Positions 1-6,589 of a stretch of 6,589 bases of DNA are shown here, one piece after another. A program made the translations under genes and the position numbers. The notes under the pieces were generated by a model. It saw nothing but the letters and a program-made list of their open reading frames with translations, was not told where the DNA came from and searched no databases. The DNA lies in assembly GCA_016841125.1 (NCBI GenBank), contig JAENZU010000205.1, positions 1-6,589 of the forward strand, written 5' to 3'. Positions within the stretch are counted from its first letter, which is position 1, and every line of letters starts with the position of its first letter. This DNA is from Melioribacter sp. (lineage in GTDB: Bacteria > Bacteroidota > Ignavibacteria > Ignavibacteriales > Melioribacteraceae).

Positions 1-2
1 AA

Positions 3-623
3 CTCCCACATTGGATTATTATGCCTCTTGTATTTCTTTTTATGCTGATTGACGATGGGCAGATAAAAAGATTTTTTCTAAGCTATATTCCAAACAGATA
101 TTTTGAAATGTCTCTGACAACTATTTCGAATGTCGATAATGCACTTGGCAGCTTTTTAAGGGGCCCACTGCTGGAGTGTTTAGCGGTTGGCGCTACAATT
201 TCTTTCGGGTTGATTTTAATTGGCATAAATGTACAAGCCTCTTTAATTATAGGCATCATAACAGGTTTGGCAAACGCGATCCCAATTTTCGGTCCGGTTT
301 TAAGTTTAGTACTAGTTTTAGGTTATTCTGTTTTAGTGGAAAATGTATCACCATTAATTCCATTTCTATCGGGGGCGGATATAATTGCCGCGGGTTTAGT
401 GATTGTACTTCTTGCACAATTTTTAGATGAAGTTATCTACCAGCCGCTAATAATCGGAAAAGCTGTTCAAATTCATCCTGTAGTTGTTATATTAGGTGTT
501 GCAGCGGGGTCACTGCTATTCGGTTTTTCGGGAACGTTATTGGCAATACCGGCAATTGTAATTTTTAAAGTGGTACTTTCAACTATTTATACCCAGCTAA
601 AAGCCTACTTTATAATTTACTGA
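3..623 (+). CDS. AI-2E family transporter (PerM-like), C-terminal part
   Basis: This is a multi-pass inner-membrane protein of the AI-2E/PerM (formerly UPF0118) family, whose members export small molecules or ions; the substrate cannot be read from sequence. The frame is already open at base 3, with no stop before the ATG at 21, so that ATG is internal and the gene is cut by the window edge. The visible 206 residues are the C-terminal half or more of a family protein that is usually about 350 residues. Numbered from the ATG at 21, hydrophobic segments lie near 1-10, 50-69, 73-106, 120-135 and 152-185. Family-type signatures are the FLRGPLLE stretch (45-52), the GLANAIPIFGP loop (82-92) and the GKAVQIHPVVVILG block (146-159), followed by a glycine-rich LLFGFSGTLLAIP segment. 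It ends with TGA at 621-623, inside the 3' end of the convergent kinase gene. The family call is firm; the function is not. Confidence 0.9.
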   Translation, partial: LPHWIIMPLVFLFMLIDDGQIKRFFLSYIPNRYFEMSLTTISNVDNALGSFLRGPLLECLAVGATISFGLILIGINVQASLIIGIITGLANAIPIFGPVLSLVLVLGYSVLVENVSPLIPFLSGADIIAAGLVIVLLAQFLDEVIYQPLIIGKAVQIHPVVVILGVAAGSLLFGFSGTLLAIPAIVIFKVVLSTIYTQLKAYFIIY

Positions 624-1717
624 GCTGCTTCAATTGTAAAGTGAAATTCGCTCCATTTGTCAATCTCACTATCGGCCCAAATTTTACCACCGTTTTTTTC
701 AACAAATTCTTTACAAAGCAGAAGTCCTAAACCTGTTCCGCCTTCACCTTTGGTTCCTTCTCTGCTTACTTTACTTTTAATATTGAAAATATTATTGAGT
801 TCATCTGCGTTCATTCCAATTCCGGTATCTTTAATTCGCACTTCCCATTCATTGTGGTGTTTTTCCGCATTCAATTCAATTCGACCGTTAATATTGGAAA
901 ATTTAATTGCGTTTGAAAATAAATTACGCAAGACGGTTTCTATCATATTTACATCACCAAATGCCTCTGCACTTGAATCGATATTATTGTAAACATCAAT
1001 ATTTTTGCTGTCAATTCCGTTGAGGTTAAGTTCAATAACATTATTCGCAACAGTTCTAAGATTAAATTTTATTGGATGATATTCAATTCCGCCCGTTTTG
1101 AGTCTTGCCCAATTTAACAGGTTTTCCAGCAGGTTATAAACACTGCGTGCAGATGAATTAATATCTCTCGATACTTCGGTAATTTCTTCAGTTCGTAACG
1201 ATTGAGAATTCTCCGATAAATATTCTGTAAAGCCGAGTAAATTGAAAAAAGGATTTTTGAGATCATGAGCAATAATAGAGAAAAATTTGTCTTTGTCTGC
1301 GTTTAAAACTATTAACTCTTCCCTCTGTTTTTTAATTGTCAAATGAGAAGTTACCCGTACCATTACTTCGGGCTGAGACAAAGGCTTTGTGATGTAATCA
1401 ACGCCCCCGGCTTCAAAACCTCTGATTTTATCGACTATATCAGAAAGAGCGCTCATAAATATAACCGGAATATTCTTTGTCTTTGGATTTGTGGTTATTC
1501 TCTTGCAAACCTCAAAACCATCGATACCCGGCATCACAATATCCAGCAGAACAAGATCCGGAATCTCACGGTCAACCAGTTCAAGGGCGCTTTCTCCGTC
1601 TTGAGCAAGCAATACCTTTAAACCGTTTTTACTGAGGTATTCGTGTACAAGTCCTAAATTTGTTGAATTATCGTCAACAACTAAAACCTTTGAGTTTTCG
1701 ATGTAGTTACTTACCAT
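617..1717 (-). CDS. Receiver-histidine kinase hybrid, no sensor domain
   Basis: This is a soluble two-component protein with an N-terminal CheY-like receiver joined to a histidine kinase core. Receiver (about 9-127): acidic pair D15/D16, phospho-acceptor D59 in LLDIVMPGIDG, S89 and K111 in the KP motif, so it looks competent for phosphorylation. A short coiled linker (about 128-142) leads to HisKA, with H-box H151 in IIAHDLKNP. The HATPase domain has an N-box (N265, N269, K272 in LRNLFSNAIKFS), G1 box DTGIGM (297-302), F311 and G2 box GEGGTGLGL (324-332). All key residues are present, so autokinase activity is expected. There are no membrane segments, PAS, GAF or extracellular domains, so its input probably comes by phosphorylation of its own receiver by another kinase. 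No partner regulator is adjacent. The ATG at 1715-1717 sits eight residues before the first receiver strand and has no clear Shine-Dalgarno sequence. The last 7 bases overlap the transporter gene on the other strand. Confidence 0.95.
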   Translation of the reverse strand: MVSNYIENSKVLVVDDNSTNLGLVHEYLSKNGLKVLLAQDGESALELVDREIPDLVLLDIVMPGIDGFEVCKRITTNPKTKNIPVIFMSALSDIVDKIRGFEAGGVDYITKPLSQPEVMVRVTSHLTIKKQREELIVLNADKDKFFSIIAHDLKNPFFNLLGFTEYLSENSQSLRTEEITEVSRDINSSARSVYNLLENLLNWARLKTGGIEYHPIKFNLRTVANNVIELNLNGIDSKNIDVYNNIDSSAEAFGDVNMIETVLRNLFSNAIKFSNINGRIELNAEKHHNEWEVRIKDTGIGMNADELNNIFNIKSKVSREGTKGEGGTGLGLLLCKEFVEKNGGKIWADSEIDKWSEFHFTIEAAQ

Positions 1718-1747
1718 AAAAGTTCAGTACCGAATAAAGTGTTTCTA

Positions 1748-1775
1748 AGTTTATTTATTTAAGGGCTTGTTTCAA
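1748..1775 (-). promoter_or_regulatory. Possible sigma-70-type promoter for the kinase gene
   Basis: Reading the minus strand, TTGAAA (1770-1775; 5 of 6 matches to TTGACA) is followed by a 16-base spacer and TAAACT (1748-1753; 4 of 6 matches to TATAAT). The -10-like box lies 30 bases upstream of the kinase ATG, which would give a leader of roughly 20-25 bases. The region is very AT-rich, so matches of this quality can occur by chance. If the organism belongs to Bacteroidota proper, the major sigma factor may prefer a different consensus. Confidence 0.3.
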
Positions 1776-1930
1776 GTTTAATTAAATATATAGCCTAATT
1801 TATTTAATATTTAAAAAAACACCCCAATCGAAAATAAATTACCGAAAATCTTTTTTTAATTATTCACGTTACTCAAAATCTTGAAAACATCCTGTTATTC
1901 CCGCATGTTTTAAGCACTAATCTCTGATAG

Positions 1931-1964
1931 ATGCCCGATTATCCCGACTCGTCGGGAAGGGCAT
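1931..1964. repeat. Nested inverted repeat (REP-like palindrome)
   Basis: An outer stem ATGCCC (1931-1936) pairs with GGGCAT (1959-1964). Nested inside it, TCCCGAC (1942-1948) pairs with GTCGGGA (1951-1957) around a two-base centre. The two stems are separated by an asymmetric internal loop of five bases on one side and one on the other. Immediately after, GCATG (1961-1965) and CATGC (1969-1973) form a third short inverted repeat sharing bases with the outer stem. Upstream, ATTCCCGCATGTTTTAAGC (1897-1915) looks like one arm of a further hairpin whose second arm has decayed. No U-tract follows on either strand, so this does not look like an intrinsic terminator. The form resembles dispersed palindromic repeats (REP/MITE-like). 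That class assignment is an inference, as only one copy is in view. Confidence 0.6.
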
Positions 1965-2112
1965 GGCACATGCGTAAGGTGGCTTAATAATTCAACTTAG
2001 ATATTTTTCGAGGAAATGCTAGAAATATTAAATTCATTAGGCGGATCGCAGCTTTAGAATAGGTGAGTTAAACGAAATAATTTTTTATTGTATTTCTATT
2101 ACAGATATATGT

Positions 2113-3081
2113 TTAGATTGATTTATTCCAAACATTAATTTTAATACTATTATTCAATCTGTAACTGACAAACTTTAAATCTCTAATAAAAAGAGTATTA
2201 AATTGTTCTTTATTGTAAGAGTCTAATTTTATTAACTTTCTCGTAAATGGATCATATTTAAATGGTAGAAATCCGCAATTTATTAAAATATCGGAGACTT
2301 TTTCATTTTGAATTCCATAAAATTTATTGCTGAAATTAATTTCTACTATAATAGCCTTTAGATTATTATTTTTTAGGATGGATTGACTGCCCTCAAGAAC
2401 AAACTTTTCATAACCTTCAACGTCAATTTTCATAAGCGATACATTTTTTTTATGACATATTTTATCCACAATATCAACTTGGATTTCAACAGAGTTTTTA
2501 TAATCACTATTAACAATACGGTTCATCGTACCTTTATCGGTTGAGAAGAATAAACTTGAAGATTTGTCGGCCACACCAATGTTAAGCGCAAGTACTTTAT
2601 CTGTAAGATTATTTATACGTAAGTGCTTAGTCAATTTTTGAAAGGTGCCCGGAACTGGCTCTATCGAAATGGAATTGCATTTTTTGATTCCGGAAGCAAG
2701 AAGTGAGTAGTGTCCAACATTTGCACCAATATCAAGAAAAAGGTCTTCGGATCTTAAAAAATGCAGCACAAACATAGATTCATAAAACTCATATAATCCG
2801 CAATATATGTTTCCAACAATTCCACCATCGTCTTTACCGGCATAAAATACTAAATTATCAATCCATTTATATTTGATTTCCGGTCTTATTTGAATGAGCA
2901 AATGGAATAGAATATATCGCCATAAAGCTTTGATTCTATGATCTTTTGAAATAGGATGTTTGCGAAATTCTAGATTTCGTGATTTTATTCTTTGAATTAT
3001 TTTTTTGATCAAGAACTTCCCCCTCTTCTTTTGCTCAGTTTTTATAGAATTCAAGTTGAAGTTGAACTTGAACTGGTTCAA
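2113..3081 (-). CDS. FkbM family SAM-dependent methyltransferase
   Basis: This is a class I methyltransferase of the FkbM family (Methyltransf_21), which typically O-methylates sugars or polyketide-type products; the substrate is unknown. The SAM-binding motif I is FLDIGANVGHYS (115-126), with acidic E141 in SIEPVPGTF closing the second strand. The family-diagnostic MKIDVEGYEKFVLEG lies at 217-231, and IIVEIN at 244-249. There is no signal peptide or membrane anchor. At 322 residues it is near or slightly above family size, with an N-terminal extension of about 110 residues before motif I. The start is uncertain: the open frame has no ATG before residue 103. The coordinates use TTG at 3079-3081; an alternative TTG at 3010-3012 (residue 24) follows an AGGGGG-containing purine run and would give a 299-residue protein beginning MIKKIIQRI. 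By eye the gene is more AT-rich than metH, and it stands alone without glycosyltransferases, which fits acquisition as an accessory gene. Confidence 0.92.
   Translation of the reverse strand: MNQFKFNFNLNSIKTEQKKRGKFLIKKIIQRIKSRNLEFRKHPISKDHRIKALWRYILFHLLIQIRPEIKYKWIDNLVFYAGKDDGGIVGNIYCGLYEFYESMFVLHFLRSEDLFLDIGANVGHYSLLASGIKKCNSISIEPVPGTFQKLTKHLRINNLTDKVLALNIGVADKSSSLFFSTDKGTMNRIVNSDYKNSVEIQVDIVDKICHKKNVSLMKIDVEGYEKFVLEGSQSILKNNNLKAIIVEINFSNKFYGIQNEKVSDILINCGFLPFKYDPFTRKLIKLDSYNKEQFNTLFIRDLKFVSYRLNNSIKINVWNKSI
3012..3032 (-). promoter_or_regulatory. Possible ribosome-binding site for an internal TTG start of the FkbM gene
   Basis: On the minus strand, bases 3032-3016 are an unbroken run of 17 purines that includes GAGGGGG. 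AGGGGG (3019-3024) ends six bases before the in-frame TTG at 3010-3012. Neither the kinase start nor the more upstream TTG has a comparable site. This favours the downstream TTG, but the same bases also encode a plausible lysine/arginine-rich stretch (residues 16-22), so the purine run could be coding composition only. Confidence 0.35.
3050..3081. repeat. Overlapping dyads and hexamer repeats at the FkbM 5' end
   Basis: TTCAAGTT (3050-3057) and AACTTGAA (3065-3072) form an 8-base inverted repeat around seven bases. Overlapping it, TTGAAC (3068-3073) and GTTCAA (3076-3081) form a 6-base dyad with a two-base centre. Tandem hexamers are also visible: GTTGAA at 3055-3060 and 3061-3066, and TTGAAC at 3062-3067 and 3068-3073. 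The second dyad covers the upstream TTG start candidate. Translated, the tract gives a low-complexity N/F/K-rich stretch. It may be an operator, or simply a simple-sequence tract ahead of a downstream start. Confidence 0.5.
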
Positions 3082-3142
3082 AATAAAAATGGAATTTTTG
3101 GTTAAAAATTAAAGTTGAAAAACAATCTACATATATTCTTAC

Positions 3143-6100
3143 TTAATAATTCAGGATAGGGCTAAGCCATCGTTCAGCTTCTTTTGTGCTAATACCTTTT
3201 CTTCTTTTGTAATCTTCAACTTGATCTTTCCCGATTTTACCAACATTAAAGTATTTCGCGTTAGAATTGGCAAAATAAATTCCGCAGACGGAAGCGGCCG
3301 GGTACATTGCCAAATTTTCTGTTAGTTTAATTGATGTAAGCTTTTCAACATCTAGCAGCTTGAATAATTCGGGTTTTTCTGTGTGGTCGGGTTGGGCGGG
3401 ATAACCGGGGGCAGGTCTAAATCCGGTATATTTTTCTTTAATTAATTCACTATTAGATAGCTGTTCATCACACGTATAACCCCAGAAATCGGTTCTGACT
3501 TTTTTGTGCAGCAATTCTGTAAAGGCTTCTGCAAGTCTGTCTGCAAGTGCTTTCAGCATAATACTGTTATAGTCGTCATTATCTTTCTCAAACTTCTCAA
3601 TCCATTTTTCGATTCCGATACCCGCGGTAACAGCAAATCCGCCTATGTAATCGAGCTTACCAGATTCTTTCGGTGCAATAAAATCGGCTAATGCAATATT
3701 GGGCTGACCCGCCGATTTTTTACTTTGCTGCCGGAGCGTATGAAAAATTGTTTTAACACCGGTTCTATTTTCATCGGTATAAAGTTCAATATCATCTTCA
3801 ATTGAATTTGCTGGGAATAACCCGTAAACTCCATTTGCGGTAAGCCAATTTTCAGAAACAATTCTATCCAATAAATTATTGGCATCATCAAATAATTTTT
3901 TAGCTTCAACCCCCCATTTTTCGTCTTGAAAAATATCCGGGTATTTTCCTTTCATTTCCCATGTGATGAAGAAAGGTGTCCAATCTATAAACTCTCTTAT
4001 CTCGGCAAGCGGATAATTTAGGCAATGACTAACACCCAATTTATTAGGAGTGTAAATCGTTTCTTGATTCCAATCGATTTGTACTTTATTTTTTCTAGCT
4101 TCTTCTAAGGAAATGAAATTTTTTGAATCTCCTTTTTTCCGGTGAATCTCTCTTATTAGTTTGTACTCTTCTGCAATTTTTGCCGCAAAGGAATCTTTGT
4201 TTTCCTCGTTCAACAAATTTCCTACAACGGAAACACTACGTGATGCATCAAGCACATGAATAGTTGGCTCACTATAGCCGGGTTCAATTTTAACAGCGGT
4301 ATGAACCCTGGATGTTGTTGCACCCCCGATCAGCAAAGGAAGTTTGAATCCTTGCCTCTCCATTTCTTGTGCCACATAAACCATTTCATCCAGGGATGGT
4401 GTAATTAATCCGCTGAGACCAATTATATCTACCTTTTCTTTTATTGCGGTTTCGAGAATTTTATTTACCGGTACCATTACACCGAGATCAACTACATCGT
4501 AGTTATTGCAGCCCAGCACAACACCGACTATGTTTTTGCCGATATCATGCACATCCCCTTTAACCGTGGCTAATAGCACTTTCCCGGCTGGTTTGGAAGA
4601 ACCCGCTGCTTTTTTTTCAGCCTCAATGTAAGGAATTAAATGTGCAACGGACTTTTTCATTACCCGTGCACTTTTTACTACTTGGGGTAAAAACATTTTT
4701 CCGGAACCAAATAGATCACCCACCACATTCATTCCGTCCATCAAAGGTCCTTCTATCACATCAATAGCTGCAGGATATTTTTGACGGGCTTCTTCGGTAT
4801 CCTCTTCGATGTAGTCAACAATACCTTTAATTAATGAATGCTTCAGCCTTTCTTCAACCGGATGTTCACGCCATTCTTGTTTTTGAACTTCTACTTTATC
4901 TTTCTGTTTAATTTTATCGGCAAATTCAAGAAGCCGCTCTGTTGAATCAGGTCTTCTATTTAAAATAATATCTTCAACTCTTTCCAATAGTTCTTTATCA
5001 ACTTCAGCATAAACCTCCAATTGTCCAGCGTTTACAATGCCCATATCCATGCCGGCTTCAATTGCGTGATATAAAAATGCTGCATGAATGGCTTCTCTAA
5101 CGGTATCATTTCCTCTAAAAGAAAATGATACATTGCTGACACCGCCGGAGACTTTAGCAAATGGAAGATTTTTCTTAATCCAGCGGGTCGCATTTATAAA
5201 ATCAACAGCATAATTATTATGCTCTTCAATACCGGTTGCAATGGCAAAAATGTTCGGATCGAAAATAATGTCGTACGGTGGAAAGCCAACTTCTTCGGTT
5301 AGAATTTTGTATGCTCTTTTGCAGATAGATATTTTTCTTTCAAATGTATCAGCTTGACCTTTCTCATCGAACGCCATAACAATTACGGCGGCACCATATT
5401 TAAGAACTTTCCTTGCATGCTCTTTGAATTTTTCCTCACCCTCTTTCAAACTGATCGAGTTGACAATACCTTTACCTTGCAGGCATTTCAGTCCCGCTTC
5501 AATAACATCCCATTTGGAAGAATCCAGCATGATCGGGAGTTTGGCAATGTCCGGTTCTGAAGCAACGAGATTGAGAAATTTAACCATTACGGATTGAGAG
5601 TCAATCATACTTTCATCCATATTGATATCAATTATCTGGGCTCCGCCTTCAACTTGATCCCGCGCTACAGAAAGTGCTTCTTCGTAATCTTCAGATTTAA
5701 TTAATCGCGCAAACTTACGTGAGCCGGTAACATTTGTTCGTTCGCCGATATTAACAAAATTAGTTTCTGGGCGTAAAACCAGCGGCTCCAATCCGCTTAA
5801 TCTCAAATAGGATTCAATTTTTGGTATTTTACGCGGCTGCAGATTTCTAACTGTTTCTTCAAAATCTTTAATGTGTTCAGGAGTTGTTCCGCAGCAGCCT
5901 CCAACAATATTGAAAAATCCTGAATCGGCATATTCTTTTAGTACTTCGGACATTTGCTGAGGGGATTCATCGTATTCCCCAAATTCATTTGGCAATCCTG
6001 CGTTGGGGTATATGCTGATGTTGCAGTCGGCAATTCTTGATAATTCCTGAATAAACGGTCTCATCTGTTTAGGACCTAGAGAACAATTCAATCCAACGCT

Positions 6101-6589
6101 TAATAAATTTTTAGTATGAGAAATTGATGTCCAAAATGCTTCTGTCGTTTGACCTGAAAGAGTTCTTCCGCTTTGATCAACTATGGTACCTGAGATCATA
6201 ATCGGCAGCGCTTTACCCAGCTCTTCAAATTGACTTTGAACTGCAAAGATAGCGGCTTTGGCATTTAATGTATCGAAAATCGTTTCGATCAAAAGTATAT
6301 CGGCGCCCCCGTCGATCAGCCCTTTGGCTTGGGTTGAATATGCTTCAACAAGATCATCGAATGAAACCGCCCTATAACCGGGGTCATTTACATCCGGAGA
6401 CAAAGATGCTGTTTTATTTGTTGGTCCTAAAGCTCCGGCTGCAAATCTGGGTTTATCGGGATTTAACTTAGTGAATTTCTCGGCTGCCAGTTTTGCAAGT
6501 TTGGCTGATGCAAAATTCAGCTCGTATGCAAGATCACTCATTTTATAATCATCCAGCGAGATAGCTGTAGCATTGAAAGTATTTGTTTC
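3143..6589 (-). CDS. metH: Cobalamin-dependent methionine synthase, N-terminus beyond window
   Basis: MetH transfers the methyl group of 5-methyltetrahydrofolate to homocysteine through methylcobalamin, in the cytoplasm. The frame stays open to base 6589 and the residues before the ATG at 6539-6541 (ETNTFNATAISLDDYK) match the family, so that ATG is internal. The visible 1148 codons lack about 78 N-terminal residues. Numbered from base 6589: the homocysteine domain has zinc ligands C169, C232, C233 (GGCCGTTP); the folate domain has NIGERTNVTG (280-289) and SGGVSNVSFSFRG; the cobalamin cap lies near 575-660; the B12 domain has DVHDIG with D679 and cobalt ligand H681, plus S732. Their spacing equals that of E. 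coli Cys247, Cys310, Cys311, Asp757, His759 and Ser810. The C-terminal reactivation domain is present, with RPAPGYP (1058-1064) for SAM binding. All four modules are thus intact in one chain, ending at TAA 3143-3145. Promoter and any SAM or cobalamin riboswitch would lie outside the window. Confidence 0.99.
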   Translation of the reverse strand, partial: ETNTFNATAISLDDYKMSDLAYELNFASAKLAKLAAEKFTKLNPDKPRFAAGALGPTNKTASLSPDVNDPGYRAVSFDDLVEAYSTQAKGLIDGGADILLIETIFDTLNAKAAIFAVQSQFEELGKALPIMISGTIVDQSGRTLSGQTTEAFWTSISHTKNLLSVGLNCSLGPKQMRPFIQELSRIADCNISIYPNAGLPNEFGEYDESPQQMSEVLKEYADSGFFNIVGGCCGTTPEHIKDFEETVRNLQPRKIPKIESYLRLSGLEPLVLRPETNFVNIGERTNVTGSRKFARLIKSEDYEEALSVARDQVEGGAQIIDINMDESMIDSQSVMVKFLNLVASEPDIAKLPIMLDSSKWDVIEAGLKCLQGKGIVNSISLKEGEEKFKEHARKVLKYGAAVIVMAFDEKGQADTFERKISICKRAYKILTEEVGFPPYDIIFDPNIFAIATGIEEHNNYAVDFINATRWIKKNLPFAKVSGGVSNVSFSFRGNDTVREAIHAAFLYHAIEAGMDMGIVNAGQLEVYAEVDKELLERVEDIILNRRPDSTERLLEFADKIKQKDKVEVQKQEWREHPVEERLKHSLIKGIVDYIEEDTEEARQKYPAAIDVIEGPLMDGMNVVGDLFGSGKMFLPQVVKSARVMKKSVAHLIPYIEAEKKAAGSSKPAGKVLLATVKGDVHDIGKNIVGVVLGCNNYDVVDLGVMVPVNKILETAIKEKVDIIGLSGLITPSLDEMVYVAQEMERQGFKLPLLIGGATTSRVHTAVKIEPGYSEPTIHVLDASRSVSVVGNLLNEENKDSFAAKIAEEYKLIREIHRKKGDSKNFISLEEARKNKVQIDWNQETIYTPNKLGVSHCLNYPLAEIREFIDWTPFFITWEMKGKYPDIFQDEKWGVEAKKLFDDANNLLDRIVSENWLTANGVYGLFPANSIEDDIELYTDENRTGVKTIFHTLRQQSKKSAGQPNIALADFIAPKESGKLDYIGGFAVTAGIGIEKWIEKFEKDNDDYNSIMLKALADRLAEAFTELLHKKVRTDFWGYTCDEQLSNSELIKEKYTGFRPAPGYPAQPDHTEKPELFKLLDVEKLTSIKLTENLAMYPAASVCGIYFANSNAKYFNVGKIGKDQVEDYKRRKGISTKEAERWLSPILNY

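Larger units (their letters stand above)
1718..2112. other. Gene-free intergenic region
   Basis: No convincing gene is seen in these 395 bases on either strand. The kinase-proximal part (about 1740-1860) is AT-rich and contains a possible promoter. The middle (about 1891-1980) is GC-richer and palindromic. The part nearest the methyltransferase (about 1985-2112) is again AT-rich, and I see no strong hairpin followed by a T run after that gene's stop codon, so no intrinsic terminator can be called. A 13-codon plus-strand frame (2016-2057) is too short to support as a gene. Confidence 0.6.

Noticed and set aside
657..992. A 111-codon plus-strand open frame inside the kinase gene
   Set aside because: It is antisense to conserved HATPase motifs and its translation is low-complexity, serine- and leucine-rich with no recognisable domain; it is a shadow of the real gene.
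1829..1849. Two CGAAAAT copies 14 bases apart upstream of the kinase, as a possible regulator site
   Set aside because: A seven-base direct repeat in AT-rich DNA is readily explained by chance, and no other copy was noticed.
1931..1964. The nested hairpin as an intrinsic terminator for the FkbM transcript
   Set aside because: No run of T follows the stem on the minus strand, and the hairpin lies about 150 bases beyond the stop codon.
2016..2057. A 13-codon plus-strand frame starting ATG after GAGGAA
   Set aside because: It is too short, the purine motif is only two bases from the ATG, and there is no downstream continuation or recognisable domain.
3688..3909. A 73-codon minus-strand frame inside metH
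   Set aside because: It lies in another frame of the conserved MetH C-terminal domain, whose own frame is intact and continuous; there is no frameshift to explain.
6539..6541. This ATG as the real metH start
   Set aside because: The frame remains open to the window edge and the upstream residues match the conserved MetH N-terminal domain.

Overview
This window looks like ordinary chromosomal DNA from an AT-rich bacterium. Its protein-coding genes resemble those of the Bacteroidota/Chlorobiota/Ignavibacteriota group: MetH is closely collinear with the E. coli enzyme, start sites mostly lack clear Shine-Dalgarno sequences, and there is a sensorless receiver-kinase hybrid. The assignment to that group, and to Ignavibacteria in particular, is an inference from style and was not tested by any search.

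Layout. (1) Positions 3-623, plus strand: the C-terminal part of an AI-2E family (PerM-like) membrane transporter, cut by the left edge. (2) Positions 617-1717, minus strand: a soluble receiver-histidine kinase hybrid, convergent with the transporter gene and overlapping its last 7 bases. (3) Positions 1718-2112: a roughly 395-base gene-free stretch. It holds a plausible promoter for the kinase and, in its middle, a GC-richer nested palindrome that looks like a decayed dispersed repeat. (4) Positions 2113-3081, minus strand: an FkbM-family SAM-dependent methyltransferase, more AT-rich than its neighbours, with a non-ATG start and small dyad repeats over its 5' end. (5) Positions 3143-6589, minus strand: cobalamin-dependent methionine synthase (metH), nearly complete, running off the right edge with about 78 N-terminal residues missing.

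How the genes relate. metH and the FkbM gene are co-directional with 61 bases between them, so read-through is possible. There is a loose metabolic link, since MetH makes the methionine from which SAM, the methyltransferase cofactor, is made. FkbM enzymes usually act on glycans or secondary metabolites, however, so the pairing may be accidental. The kinase and the transporter have no evident link beyond convergence. I found no tRNA, rRNA, CRISPR array, transposase, phage gene or defence system. I do not see a new biological system here. The points most worth a second look are the intergenic palindromic element and the start region of the FkbM gene.
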